DNA of 64,000 nucleotides from Dentipellis sp. KUC8613 (lineage: Eukaryota > Basidiomycota > Agaricomycetes > Russulales > Hericiaceae): the NCBI GenBank assembly GCA_002286715.1, contig NSJX01000006.1:310001-374000 (forward strand). Reading direction: 5' to 3'. Position numbers and translations under genes: made by a program. Under the pieces are notes generated by a model that ran no database searches, was not told the DNA's origin, and worked only from the letters and a program-made list of their open reading frames with translations. Position 1 is the stretch's first letter, and the number at the start of each line of letters is the position of its first letter. Below, piece by piece: positions 22,143 to 34,014 of the stretch.

Positions 22143-24756
22143 CACACAAAGACACCGTGCACCGATAGGAGACTCTGGCGGTGATAGCGGCTAGGCGCAG
22201 TGCAAAGCCATGGTCAAGGGAGCGAAGGAGGGTAGATCGTTAGGGTTGCGAGCCACCATCGTTACCGCATTTCTGCCAAGGATACCGAACCATCTGTGAA
22301 GCAGGAATGACTGCTAGGCAATATGGCTCGATATCCTAGTGCAAAAAAAGGCGGAATAATGGTGCAAAAAATCAGAGAGGAATTATTTGTGGGGGGTTGC
22401 TCGAGAAAGAGTTTCTGCGCGTGGCGGCATGGACAAGTCGAGCGATCGAGCGGAGTCTCAGTTATTCGACACGCCTCGGCGTCCTTCCGATGTGTCATTT
22501 TCCAACACCTCCAGCAGACAACGTCCTTTCCTCTGTCAACGTCTTCGTCTGTCTTGCAACCAGGTCAAAATGGGTCCAGGGCTTCCTACCTCACTGGCCT
22601 TGGTTCAGCGCAAATTTACATTGCTCCTGCGAATTTCCTAGCGTTATCAGCTTAAATTGCCTCCGAAATTGAAGTCCGACGAGGAGAGGAGGGGTCGGGT
22701 GACAACGAGAGTATGTCGAGGTGCTCTGGGATGCTCTGGGTGGGTGTACGTTGGGTTCTTTTGCATTGTGGAACTCCCTTTCACCATTCATTTTAATCAA
22801 TCAAGCAGCTCGACAATTGTCAACAGCCCGACGCATCAACGCGCGAAGGTCCGGGACGCTTGTGCCGATATTGGCTGGTCTGAAGGTCCACACTTGTACG
22901 CAGGGCGATGTACGCATCTTGACGTCTCTAGCTGCCAGGTGCAATCGCAATTGCCATGGTGTTCTCACCGGCGACTGCAGCAACAAGTAGGGTAGGGCGC
23001 TTCTGATAGCACATAGGGCATGCTGTCAATCGGTGCGTTTCTGTAACTCGCTCTGGTTCAAGTTCATGGTCTTCTCTTGCTTCTTGATGTCCCACTCGAG
23101 TCTATCATGCTCGCTATCGGAGGGGAAAGGCTCTTGCACGATGTCTTCCTCATCGTATGCAATCCCCCTCTGTGCAACGCCACTTCACAGCGCAATGGCC
23201 ACACTTGTTGCCATGCCTCTTGAAAAGTTAACAGTTGATTTTGGCTGGACACAATTGTTCTGGGGATCACACAATCTTGTTATCGTTGAGGTTGAGCACT
23301 ATGTTTTGGGAGGAGGCAAGTTTTACTCGCCTTCGGGGCATCACGCATGCATGATGTGACTTCTCTGTCACGTGTGTGACATCACGTAATAACGCATTAT
23401 TCGAAAACATTTTGCTGACGACTTTTCTGTTATGTAGAGTGCCGTCGCTGAGAATGCTAGAATACACAGAAAATCGAGAAGTGTTAGCAAGCACAATGAA
23501 TGCAAATCATTTCAAATTCTCACCTAAATGCTGGAGTCTCGCGTACCGCGTCTGGCACGGCTGTGATGATTGCTCGGGTAGTAGGCCTGGCGAAAGAGAT
23601 CCTATGGTGCTTCAAAGGCAAAATTATACAACATGAACGAAATAAAGACACGGAGAATGGGACGTACATGTTTTCGCTGCGCGGGTGACGCCCTCTACTA
23701 CTGAAGGCACAATCCCCCAAAACATTTGTCTCTGGCTCGAGGGCGACTTGCCATGAACTCTCCTGCCGGAACAGGCTCTCCAACTCGAGGACAACGAGAT
23801 CCCAGCTGTTTATGTGGAATTTGCTGCAGGAATTTGCGGGAGCTCGTCTGCCTTCGGCGTAGAGTGTCCTAGGTTCGAGATTGGAGTTCAAAGCGTGTCG
23901 CCTGCTGTCCCCAAGCAATCCCTCCTCCCGAAGAATTCTATGGTTCAGCAAACACCAGATATCTGGTCGCTGGTCGCTGGTCGCTGGGCGCCACGGCCGG
24001 ACACATCAGAATCGTGCTTGTCCTTGTCGCTTCTGGTCCTGCGAAATTCGTTTCGATGCGTTCACGGGCGGGCTTGCCTGGCTAACTCAAGTGCCTCAAG
24101 AAGGTTTCCTGGTCTCGTATGGCGTGTTATAGACAAAACTAGTGGAGGGCGGCCGCTAATTGTTGCTGGCTGTCGTTGTGGCTCGGTAGTTCGCGCTATG
24201 ATGGATGGTAATCCGCTTCCGGCATCTGCCTCGCAGTGGGCTCACTGACGCCCAATTCACGCCGGCTCTCTCGGCCGGCCCTCAAAAATTCGCCATCGCA
24301 TTTTATAGCATGCTTTCATTCGTGTCTAGTCCTTCGACAAAACTTTACGGGACAGTCTCAAATGAACGATTTTCTGTGCTGGCGAGAAGCCAGCGACAGC
24401 ACGGGGATAAGCAGCACGGCCGGCACGCGCGCCCAGGCCCCCTCGCGGCTGATTGGGCTCCCAAAAACGGGCGGGGCCCCTTCGCGATAGACAGTCACCG
24501 CGAGATTATCACCCCAGCGTTTAGGGGTGCGCATCCTCTTGCCGATATTACATGGAGACCTCCCCGCTCGCGTATAAAGGCCCTGGCCTCTCCCGCTTCC
24601 CTGCCGCGTCGCTTCTTGTTTTCGTTCCTTCTGCGCAGTCCCCTCGTCCCCCTCGTGTCGCTGCTTCGCTGGCCATTTTATTTGCGCCCGCACGCCGCTA
24701 GCCGTTCTTTTCCCACCGCCCACCGTTTTTCGTCCCGACCTCGCCCACTCGTTAAC
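22143..24756. other. Gene-poor stretch, 2.6 kb
   Basis: No open frame here is convincing in length, composition or family. It contains a small (CTGGTCG)3 repeat at 23963-23986. From about 24560 it contains the TATA box and CT-rich leader of the next gene. It may be decayed sequence or hold an unrecognised non-coding RNA. Confidence 0.5.
24573..24578 (+). promoter_or_regulatory. TATA box of small orphan gene
   Basis: TATAAA in the context CGCGTATAAAGGCC, 179 bp before the ATG at 24757 and followed by a long pyrimidine-rich leader. This layout is typical of strongly expressed fungal genes. Confidence 0.65.
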
Positions 24757-25510
24757 ATGCAGCCCATTTACCCCTCCTTCTCAACCGTGATGCTGCGTCA
24801 GCAACAGCAGTTCCCCATGGGCCGCCTCCCGGCATACCGCGCCTCCTACCTGCGCCGCTACCACCCCTACCCGCGGACCAACCAACCTCAAGGCGGCGAG
24901 GATTTCATGGTACGCAGCTCCGTCCCTCTGCGGACGCGTCGTTCTCCCGCTGACGCGCCTTCCGCAGACCACGGTCGACCACCGCTTCGACGAACACCCG
25001 TACGTTCCCGGTGGCTCCTTCAAAGTACGCGAATCGTCCAAACGTCGAGAATACTCACCGCTGACGAAGATACGGAACTAGATGGCCACCTCTTCTACGA
25101 CTTCGACCCCGACTACCACGGCGGAATCCAGCGGCAGGCTGTCAGGATCCGACGGCGGCGACGCGTCACCCGCAACACACGACAGCAACATTAGCATCGG
25201 GGTTGAGGACCAGCTCACCATCCCCCGTATCGAAATCATCGACGTCGACGCGCCGCAGCCTCCTTCCCCCACCCCATCGCCACCTGTGCGCCCCACGAAA
25301 CGCGCCCGCTGCCGCCGCCTCCTGCGCACCGTCCTCGCCGGGACCGCTGTACGTCGTTCTTCAGTCCGCTTTGTTCGTTCCCCGGCCGCGCTGACACGTT
25401 TCCGCCGTCCGCAGCGCCCTTTCGCCGCTGTGGTCCGCATGTGCCGCGGAGGACAGAGCATCCAGGACGCGGAGGAGGCCATCGAGTTCGATCTGATGTC
25501 GATCTACTGA
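24757..25510 (+). CDS. Small orphan protein, about 190 aa
   Basis: Function unknown. Four exons join in phase: 24757-24909, 24968-25024, 25082-25348 and 25415-25510. The N-terminus is rich in Tyr, Arg, Gln and Pro (RRYHPYPRTNQPQGG). The middle is Ser/Thr-rich (TSSTTSTPTTTAESSG), with a hydrophobic-acidic block DQLTIPRIEIIDVDAP that could be a short interaction motif. A basic segment RPTKRARCRRLLR resembles a nuclear localisation signal, and the tail is acidic (QDAEEAIEFDLMSIY). No signal peptide or membrane segment. Support comes from consistent splice phases, ATG context and the upstream TATA box, not from homology. The second intron could be skipped if translation begins at the ATG at 25082. 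Confidence 0.6.
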
Positions 25511-27322
25511 GCGCCCGCCCCCGTGCTTGTGCCTGCACGACGGGACTGCTTTATCTTGGAATGCGCGACGCGGACCGGGGCCGCGTCATCTTGGTGCGCA
25601 CATGCTCTTGGATACTTGGTTGGGGGTTCGTCAAGGTAGGAAGGAGGGGGAGAGGAGGATGGAGGATGGAGCTCGGGCGTTTCAAAAATTTCTTGGAGAC
25701 TGTTGATATACGCTGGCCGTGGACACGACACCCCTATCTCGCCATTCCCCGTGCCGCGCCCCACGCCCGAAGGACAGAGTGCGTGCGTGGGATGTGGCGC
25801 GGGGCAGGGAGGGGACAGCTGTCGTCGGCGTGACTCGCGTGTGCGTGGGCCCCAGGGCCCAAAAAAGTCCGCGTCTGCACTCATACAGATACTACTATAC
25901 TCACTATACACTGCCTAGTTGCCTATTGTACATACCCGAACGCGTTTGCTCGTACATCCTACTGTAGATAGCCATTGAATATTGAATTGCTTAGTTATCG
26001 CCATCTGTTGCCATCGCTGATGCACGATGTACGCACGCCGGACGGTGCCGCGGACGTGGACAACTGTCCTGCGAAAAGATGGATGGACAGAAGGAATGAA
26101 TCCGGTTCCGAGTCAGGATTCGGAAGTCAGCGGCTACGGAGGCTTTTTTGCGGGCTTTGCCGGGCGCCCGTTTTGGGAGGCGCGGCGCTGCTTGGGTGCG
26201 AGCTGCGGACGACGAGCAACTATCAGGCCCCGGTTCACATGAATGAAGACGATCTCCCTCAGGGCAAAGATGCTAGTGGTTTGCAATGCCGTCGTGTACT
26301 TTCTGGAATCTTATTTTTACCCGGAGACGAGGAGACGATACGGACTTCGCAATTCAAGAAATGACACGCGCTGATCATCGCATACTTGAAGAGCAGGCGC
26401 AGAGCCTCTTCTGGTCACCCTCGAGCACGCGCAAACAAAGAAAGAGCAACGAGAACATGTGGATTCCTACAGGTTGATCCGTTGATAATCTTGGCACGGA
26501 CATAGAGCAGTGGTATGGCCATAATTTCAGAATCAGAAGATGAAACAAGCCAATGAAAATGGATCGACTGGTGCAGTTGGATTCGTCCGTGCGACTTGGT
26601 TCTCGTAATTAGAGCCCTTTTGTCCCGGTCGTGGTCCTCGAGGTGAATTTGGAATCAGAGTACCAGGCTCGATAGTCCGCAATGGCGGATTCTTTTACTA
26701 GTTATCCGCACTGGGACCTAGGTCTTGCGTCAGGACGCAGATCTGTCGACGAAGAGGATCGTCCTGCAGGGATAATTTTAGCCCTCCCAGCTTGCCGTGA
26801 GCTGTCACTCGCAGGTAGTACCCGCCAACAAGAATGTTTAGAGTGCATAAACGTTTGATTGACCGCGCGCACTTCATGATCTGCGCGATGTCCTCCTCAG
26901 CGATCCGGCGGGTGAGCGATCAAGGAGCAAGGCATGAATGTGAGCGAGTTTTCAGGGAGCAAGATAGTGTCCTGGTCATTCCATGTCCTCATCGCCCCTT
27001 ATTTCTCGCCTTGGTATGGTGAACAATTGATTGATTGCCCAGAAGGTGTCCTACATCGATAGTTACATCCGCCGGTTTGCATTAGGAGCTTACCTTGCTC
27101 TTACATCAAATACAGACATGACCAGTTCGAATGGACAGCCGACGTTGAGCTGGAAAGCCGCGGCCATGATCAGAGCACGAAGTGCAATGTTCAGACCCAT
27201 GCAATTATGCAAAATGTACGATACTTAAATCCACTCTATGACATCCTCCCAACCCACACCCACCACAGACACAAAACCACCGCACATCACGCAAACGGCT
27301 CTCTGCATCCCCCATGGCACAA
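25511..27322. other. Gene-poor stretch, 1.8 kb
   Basis: No supported gene. Open frames on both strands are short and lack recognisable domains. It lies between the orphan gene's 3' end and the 3' end of the minus-strand mL54 gene. Confidence 0.5.
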
Positions 27323-27901
27323 CTACTGCGTCTTCATGAAGTTCTGGTCCCGAATCCGTTGTCGGTTCTCCTTCCTCAAGCGCACCTTCTCCTTCTTGCC
27401 GCCGGGACCATCTTCGACCAGTGCCGGCGGGTCAAGCAACTTCCAAAGCCATGGTGGGTATTCTTCGTCAGGAAGCGCAAGTACTGGGGGTTGGTCCTTG
27501 CGGTAGTTGAGCCCTGCGAGAACGGTGTTGGGAGCGCATGTGGAGTGTGAGCCTGCAGGCCAGCGGACGTCGCATGTGCGTGCACACAGCATGTGTTTAG
27601 AGCGCGTTCGGGGAGACATACGGGATGCACGTGGTGAATCAACGCATTACATTGTTGAGTATTGGATGACGGAGGGAAGAGTGAGTGGCTGTTGTCAGCA
27701 CTCTCCGACTGACGAGACACATGCGCGCGCACCTTCGGGAATCTCAGGAACCACGGCGTCAATGGTCGCCTGCGGTGCAGATTCGCCTGGGGCCGCTCCC
27801 TTGGCCTTAGATGCCGCGTAGTTTCGCGACGTTGACGCTAATGGGGCCGCCGGGCGGCGCAGCGCGAGGGACGGCCTGCTGAGGGCACGGAGAAAAGACA
27901 T
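27323..27901 (-). CDS. MRPL37: Mitochondrial large-subunit ribosomal protein mL54
   Basis: Structural protein of the mitochondrial large ribosomal subunit. Exon 27901-27733 encodes a mitochondrial presequence (MSFLRALSRPSLALRRPAAP, Arg-rich and without acidic residues) and a linker. Exon 27552-27323 carries the family signature: APNTVLAGLNYRKDQPPVLA, DEEYPPWLWKLL and a basic end (RLRKENRQRIRDQN). The two exons are in phase when joined directly, giving about 132 aa. The intron of about 180 nt is long for this genome, so a small extra exon inside it cannot be excluded. The DEEYPPWLW motif is distinctive for mL54. Confidence 0.88.
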
Positions 27902-28137
27902 GGTCGTGACGTGACGTGAGCGTGTCACGCGGAGGGCGTCCTTTTGTCGCGTCGCAGTCGGCGCGTCGGATGTGCGTGTATCTGCGTGCACATATATTTT
28001 GCTTGTGTCTGAAGTACGAGGATCGTCCACTCAATCACATTCGAAGATTTCCTGGCTGCAAACTGCAGTCTTGATCTTCAAATGTGAACTTCACTTGGTC
28101 TGCAATCTACTTTGAAGAACTGTCCAATATGATCACG

Positions 28138-28236
28138 TGCCCCATGGCTGAGTTGGTTACAGCGTCCGACTGTTATTTCTTCCATTGGTAGAGTTCATAC
28201 ATCGGAAGGTCGTGAGTTCGAGCCTCACTGGGGCAG
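28138..28236 (+). tRNA. tRNA-Asn(GTT), copy 1, with 25 nt intron
   Basis: Full cloverleaf: acceptor TGCCCCA pairs with TGGGGCA, the D arm is GCTG/CAGC, the anticodon stem is TCCGA/TCGGA with loop CTGTTAA, and the T arm is GTGAG/CTCAC. The discriminator base is G73, as expected for Asn. The intron is at 28176-28200, in the standard place after base 37. A and B boxes are intact, and a T5 terminator lies at 28257-28261. The exon sequence is identical in all three copies; only the introns differ. Confidence 0.93.
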
Positions 28237-28372
28237 TAACAAGGAAAGTAGTATTGTTTTTATTTTTTATTTTTTCGTATCGTACCAGTACATGTCGATG
28301 CTTGTGTGTGCTGCATTCCATTTCTTACTGTCTCAATGCCGATCGGTGGGCACAGAGGATGGGCAAAAAATA

Positions 28373-28471
28373 TGCCCCATGGCTGAGTTGGTTACAGCGT
28401 CCGACTGTTATCGCTTTGTGCATAAGATGAACGCCATCGGAAGGTCGTGAGTTCGAGCCTCACTGGGGCAG
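28373..28471 (+). tRNA. tRNA-Asn(GTT), copy 2, with 25 nt intron
   Basis: Same mature sequence as copy 1, with all stems intact. The intron at 28411-28435 is the same length as in copy 1 but unrelated in sequence. T5 terminator at 28482-28486. Confidence 0.93.
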
Positions 28472-28545
28472 CAGTGAAGTATTTTTATGAGAAATGCATT
28501 TCCCTGCGATTCTATAAAAACACTTACAGAATAAGGGGTCACAAG

Positions 28546-28637
28546 TGCCCCATGGCTGAGTTGGTTACAGCGTCCGACTGTTACTTCCGGTTGGAAATTA
28601 CATCGGAAGGTCGTGAGTTCGAGCCTCACTGGGGCAG
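28546..28637 (+). tRNA. tRNA-Asn(GTT), copy 3, with 18 nt intron
   Basis: Same mature sequence as copies 1 and 2. The intron at 28584-28601 is shorter and different in sequence. A weaker T4 terminator lies at 28659-28662. Confidence 0.93.
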
Positions 28638-30816
28638 GTATAATAGGTTGAAATTCTATTTTACATCCGTTGACACGTTACCGAACTCAGTTCTATGCCT
28701 CGGCCAAAAGCATCCTGAATGCTGGGTATTAAATCCTTTTCTCCTGGAAGCAATTTATCCAAGCTGAACACCATATATTCTGCATGACAGTGATTTAGGG
28801 CTGTTTCTCAGCTGGACGGTTGGCGACAGGCTTTTGGCGCCAATGGCTCGACCAGTGATTCCCACGCCCACGCCGTCCTCTCGGACGCGTGCCCTTGAGT
28901 CTCTCGATGGCCGCTGGCATGGCTTTGAAAACAATGGTCCGAGTCACCGCAACCACACGAAAGGACGCTGCGGTCGTCCTTAAACTTTCCGACAGGCCCT
29001 TGACCGCAATTGATCTGTAGGCTGTATTGATCAAGTTCATGGAGGACAGACTCCAAGGCAATGTGATGCATAATGGAATTGTAAGTGGCCCATCCTATAT
29101 ACTCGCCGCGTCCAGTGCTGATTCGACGGGTTGAGGACTTTGATATAGGGCCTGAATGCAGGACTAAATCATAATGACGCGCCGCAGCCTGTCGCACTAG
29201 TCACGACGGGATTAACACCCTGTGATCACCCGATTGATGTCTCAAAACACGCCCGCTGACCATCGCGCAGAACACTCGATCGAGCTGGTATTGGGCCTCA
29301 CGAAGTACCCGTCGAGGCCTGTGCCTGCGGCGTGTCCGGTGAGATCGTTTTTTTTTTGTGGTCTAGCAAAACCCAGGGACATCTTTGGGGTGCCCAATAT
29401 CCGAATTTCAAAGCCTTTAGCCTCGGACCCTGCAGTGATCTGGATATGCACTCCACTAGATTACCTACGCCCGAACGTCGATGGCATTTTTTCTGGAAAG
29501 TGGTCGGGCAAGCGCTGGCTTGTCGTTCTCATTGCGGTATACGTAGGAACCTTCCGACGGCTGCGCATTCAGCATGTTCGTTATCGTGAGTTGAGTTACA
29601 GCCTCGCATTCAGCAATCGTGTGCTAATTTTTGTCTTCGCTACCGTATATCACATCACACCCACCAACATCTACAGGCTTCTATAAGATATCCGACGTAT
29701 GCACTGATGTCATTCCATAGTATTGATCTCGTGACAATGCAAGATACGACGATCGTACAATACAGCCTGAGCCGAGGACCTATCTATAACGCTCCCTCAA
29801 ACCCGATGACTTTTGACAAGCCCACCGAGAGCGCAGGCGAAACATGTTCTCGATGAACACCGCTGCAGGCTCCTCATCGCAGTGCGAATGAACAAGATCG
29901 TACGAGTCCATGTAGTACGCTGATGCGAAAGATCTCATTCATAGTCTACGACACTCCGACTCTATCCCGATACCGACGGACAGCCACTATGCACGAACAT
30001 TAAGCTCAAGAAGGGTCTCGATGGACACAGCCGCGCGTTTTCCGTAAAATGCATTCTCATGTCTCTCAATCACGGTGATGCGAGATCGTTCCTCCAACGT
30101 CGAGATTGGGCTCGTCGACAACCCCACAGCTGTCGACGCTAGCACGTTCTCCTGTCTGGTGTCGCGTAGCTGCATGGAGACCGTCCTCGACTGCACCGCA
30201 GGGCGGTGCACAGCAGTGCGGGCCTACGGGCGGCAACCCAGCCCACATTGACAGCGTCGGGCCTCGTGCAAGTCTGCGAGTACGTTTGAGACACGTTCTC
30301 GAACGTGGAAATGCGTTGTAGCTCCGAGTCCGAGTGAGGGTGTCTCGGTCGTTGTGCTACTGCCGGTCTCCGAGTTTGCGAGTTATGGTCCGGGATCGGG
30401 CAGTGCTTACTCGGGTGTGATAATATTGATGTCCGGATTGCAAGTTATGACACCGGTGTGAATCGTCGAAGCGCGACATCTGGAAATTGCAGGCAGCCTA
30501 TCTCACGACTGAGGGCAATTTCTCGCGAGCACGCCCACCAGCAGGATTTTTCTGAAATTTTGGAGGCCATCTTCGAGAGGCGTGCGGCACGGGGGTCGGC
30601 ATGCGGGAAAGCGCACCGCTGAGTTTGAATGGCACGCGGCAAGGGCCGAGGGCAAGGGATGATGGAGGCGAAAAATTGTTATCACCGAGCTCGACGACTC
30701 AACCCACGACGGTTCCATCGATCTAACAGCAACCTCCCAGGAAGCACCACTACCACTTCCAAGTTCTAGTCGACACCCGTAGTCGACACTTGGATCCTAT
30801 TACAGAAAAACACATT
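28638..30816. other. Gene-poor stretch, 2.2 kb, between tRNAs and eIF4A
   Basis: Several open frames of 60-155 codons occur on both strands, but none shows a known motif or coherent splice chain. The last 150-200 bp should be the eIF4A promoter and leader. Confidence 0.5.
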
Positions 30817-32344
30817 ATGTCTGCGTACGTGCCTTTTGACTGCTTTTGATGGCATCTCTCACCCGCCCTGCAGCGAAGATACTCTCCAGGATGTGCCCGA
30901 GGGCGAGATTGAGTCCAACTGGGACCAGGTTGTCGACAAGTGAGTAGCTGGCTTCTACGGGCAGATACCGAGCGCTGACGGGCCGCTAGCTTTGACAACA
31001 TGGAGCTGAAGCCTGAGCTGCTTCGCGGCGTCTACGCATACGGGTGAGTACAGCCAACTTCTGCGCCCTTTCTTCGCTCACAGTGTCCAGTTTCGAGCGG
31101 CCTTCGGCAATCCAGCAGCGCGCCATCGTGCCCGTCGTGAAGGGCCACGATGTCATTGCGCAGGCGCAGTCCGGTACCGGCAAAACCGCGACGTTCTCGA
31201 TCTCCATCCTCCAAAAGCTCGACCCGAATGTGAAGGGCACCCAGGCGCTGATCCTCGCGCCCACGCGCGAGCTCGCGCAGCAGATCCAAAAAGTCGTCGT
31301 TGCGCTCGGCGACTACATGAACGTCGAGTGCCACGCGTGCGTCGGCGGCACGAACGTCCGCGAGGACATGGCGAAGCTCCAGGAGGGCGTCCAGGTCGTC
31401 GTCGGCACCCCCGGCCGTGTCTTCGACATGATCAACCGCCGCGCGCTGCGCACGGACACGATCAAGATCTTCTGTCTCGACGAGGCCGACGAGATGTTGT
31501 CCCGCGGTTTCAAGGACCAGATCTACGAGGTCTTCCAGCTCCTGCCCCAGGACACCCAGGTCGTCCTCCTCTCCGCCACGATGCCGGCGGACGTGCTCGA
31601 GGTCACCAAGAAGTTCATGCGTGACCCCGTCCGTATCCTCGTCAAGCGGGACGAGTTGACGCTTGAGGGTATCAAGCAGTTCTACATTGCCGTCGAGAAG
31701 GAGGAGTGGAAGCTGGACACGCTCTGCGATCTGTACGAGACCGTCACGATCACCCAGGCCGTCATCTTCTGCAACACACGGCGAAAGGTCGACTGGCTCA
31801 CGGAGAAGATGCACTCGCGGGAGTTCACGGTGTCCGCCATGGTACGTGCCTGTCTGTTTCTGTGCCCCGAACGCCACTGACGGACGGACGTCATGGTTCC
31901 TGTGCAGCACGGCGACATGGAGCAGAAGCAGCGCGAGGTGCTGATGAAGGAGTTCCGCTCGGGCTCCTCCCGTGTCCTGATCACGACGGATCTGCTTGCG
32001 CGTGGCATTGACGTACAGCAGGTGTCGCTCGTCATCAACTATGATCTCCCGACTAACCGCGAGAACTACATCCACCGTATCGGCCGTGGCGGTCGGTTCG
32101 GACGCAAGGGTGTCGCCATCAACTTTGTGACGACGGACGACGTGCGCATGCTGAGAGATATCGAACGTAAGTTGTCTGCGCTTTGCGTGAAATTCATGTG
32201 AGAATTCTGATCCACGGCGAATACAGAGTTCTACAACACCCAGATCGATGAAATGCCCCTCAACGTCGCGTAAGTGCCGCCGCCGTTCTTACGATTGGAG
32301 ATAGATCGCTGACGTCCTACCTCATCTGCAGCGATCTCATCTAG
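30817..32344 (+). CDS. TIF1: Translation initiation factor eIF4A (DEAD-box RNA helicase)
   Basis: ATP-dependent RNA helicase of the eIF4F complex that unwinds mRNA 5' leaders in the cytosol. Seven exons join in phase: 30817-30824, 30874-30939, 30990-31043, 31091-31841, 31908-32166, 32227-32269 and 32332-32344, giving 397 aa, exactly family length. Motifs in order: Q motif [11 protein letters not shown], Walker [26 protein letters not shown], the helicase C motifs ARGIDVQQ and [11 protein letters not shown], and the end NVADLI. The first exon codes for only eight bases and the last for four codons plus stop, matching conserved basidiomycete eIF4A structure. Very high confidence. Confidence 0.98.
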
Positions 32345-33366
32345 ACACATACGCCCCTCATCATTCGCTTACGACCTCGGCACGCCAGTCAGACCGTTTT
32401 CAGCCAATCAGTACTGTACCAAGAGCCATTCGGCTATTCCCTCCATCATTCCGTCTCTTTTTCCCCAGTCTTGCCAGCCCTGCCCTCGTGTTACTGTCTG
32501 TTTATTTCCCTCGTTTGCTCTGTTGCAAAAGTTTTTTTGCGTCGTCGCTAGGGCGAGCGCGGGCGCGGGCTACCTCTGTGTTCTTGTCTCCATATTATGC
32601 GTAACGGTGTTGTAGTAGAGCAGCTGCCAATGCTTGTATTCCCAGCCCGTCGTCGGTTGACGGCACAAAATGCGATCGCATCACATGCAGAAGTGGGAGG
32701 AAGCGAGATGAATGGAGGATGAGAGACAAAAGGGACGGGGATCATGCGAGTGGCAGCAACAATAATCAAAAATCAGAATGACCGATGTCGGGAGCATGGA
32801 GGGCAATTGGACTGATTGATCTCGACCACGGGATGGGCCGGCAGGGACGAGGCGAGGGAGCACACAGCCGGCGCTGGCGGGCACTGCCTGCCAGTCCCGC
32901 CTCGAGCCCAGCCTTTCCGTGGCGCCGACTACGACAGCTCCTCAGTTACTCTGCTCCCATCATGCCCCACACCCGATGCCTTTTTTTTTTTTCTTATTTA
33001 TGGCCGCGCTGTTGCCCCGACGAGTCATCTGCCCCCCACTGCGCTTCTCCTGAGCCGCCCTAGGCCACCCTTTGCCTTTCTGACTCTGCCACCTTACCCG
33101 ACTATTGCTCAGTCATCGGTGGCGTGCATACCCGACCACGACCGCCATTGTCCGAACGGCCTGCGAGCGGGCCACTGACACGGACTTGTGCTTGACGCAC
33201 CGGACGCTTTGCGAGTGTAGACGCCAGACATGGCCCTGGTTGAGCGCAGCCTGAACCGGGGAGACTTGGCTGGGATGCCGTATAAATACACACCGGTCAG
33301 TCGCGGTCCGCACCGTCTCCCTTTCCCTGTGCTCACCGATAGCGATACCCATGCCCACGCCCGCCC
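32345..33366. other. Intergenic: eIF4A 3' end and phosphatase promoter
   Basis: About 1 kb without a supported gene. It carries the eIF4A 3' untranslated region, a poly-T run near 32982-32992, and a TATA box at 33281. Confidence 0.55.
33281..33288 (+). promoter_or_regulatory. TATA box of dual-specificity phosphatase gene
   Basis: TATAAATA, 86 bp upstream of the chosen ATG. Because transcription should begin downstream of it, an in-frame ATG at 33230 is probably not in the mRNA. Confidence 0.6.
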
Positions 33367-33445
33367 ATGCCCTCCCCCCGCTCTCCACCAAACGCCACCG
33401 CGCACAGACCCTCTCCGCCCTCTCCCTCGCCTCCCTCCCCCCGCC

Positions 33446-33536
<91 letters not shown>

Positions 33537-34014
33537 ACACCCCGCCGCATACCCCAGCGCGACCGAGATCCTCCCGCGCCTCTTCATCTCCGACCTCCAC
33601 ACCGCCGAGGACGCCGCCGCCCTGCGCGCGCTCGGCATCACGCACGTCCTCTCCGCGCTGCCCGGCCCCGTGCGCCTCCCGCCCGCGCTCGCGCTCACGC
33701 GCTACCAGGTGCCCGTGCACGACACGCCCTTCGCGGAGCTCGCGGCGCACCTGCCCGCGTGCACCGCGTTCATCGACGCCGCGCTGCGCGAGCCCGGCGC
33801 GCGCGTGCTCGTGCACTGCGCGATGGGCGCGAGCCGCAGCGTCAGCGTCGTCTGCGCGTGGCTCGTCGCGCGCGCGGGGCTCGAGCCCGACGCCGCCGTG
33901 CGCTTCGTCCGCGAGCGCAGGTGCGGCGCGGACCCGAATCCGGGCTTCGTGATGCAGCTGCACGAGTACGCCGCGTCGCTGCGTGCGGCAGCGAATGCAA
34001 ATGCAGGCTCGTAG
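33367..34014 (+). CDS. Dual-specificity protein phosphatase with a poly-proline N-terminus
   Basis: Cysteine phosphatase of the DUSP/PTP fold, removing phosphate from Tyr and Ser/Thr. The single-exon frame has 215 aa: a Pro/Ser N-terminus, about 30 consecutive prolines from a C89 tract, then the domain. The domain contains EILPRLFISDLHTAEDAAAL, ITHVLSALPG, the general-acid-loop region VPVHDTPFAEL, and the catalytic HCAMGASRSVSVV, which matches HCx5R. The C-terminus is HEYAASLRAAANAN. The tract makes the true N-terminus depend on its exact length, because start codons exist in all three frames upstream. Domain call strong; N-terminus uncertain. Confidence 0.8.
33448..33536 (+). repeat. Homopolymer of 89 consecutive C
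   Basis: Uninterrupted C run inside the phosphatase reading frame; the complement is G89, which can form G-quadruplexes. It is probably unstable and hard to sequence, so the true length may differ from the assembly. Confidence 0.9.

Noticed and set aside
23520..23951. 143-codon minus-strand frame in the gene-poor stretch
   Set aside because: No known motif and no supporting promoter or introns; could not be supported as a gene.
28138..28637. Triple direct repeat as a possible CRISPR-like or satellite array
   Set aside because: Each repeat folds as a complete tRNA-Asn with standard introns and terminators, which explains it fully.
29222..29686. 155-codon plus-strand frame between the tRNAs and eIF4A
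   Set aside because: Composition is unlike the coding genes here and no motif is recognised.
31032..32075. 347-codon minus-strand frame opposite eIF4A
   Set aside because: It mirrors the GC-rich third codon positions of a certain gene on the plus strand and has no domain of its own.
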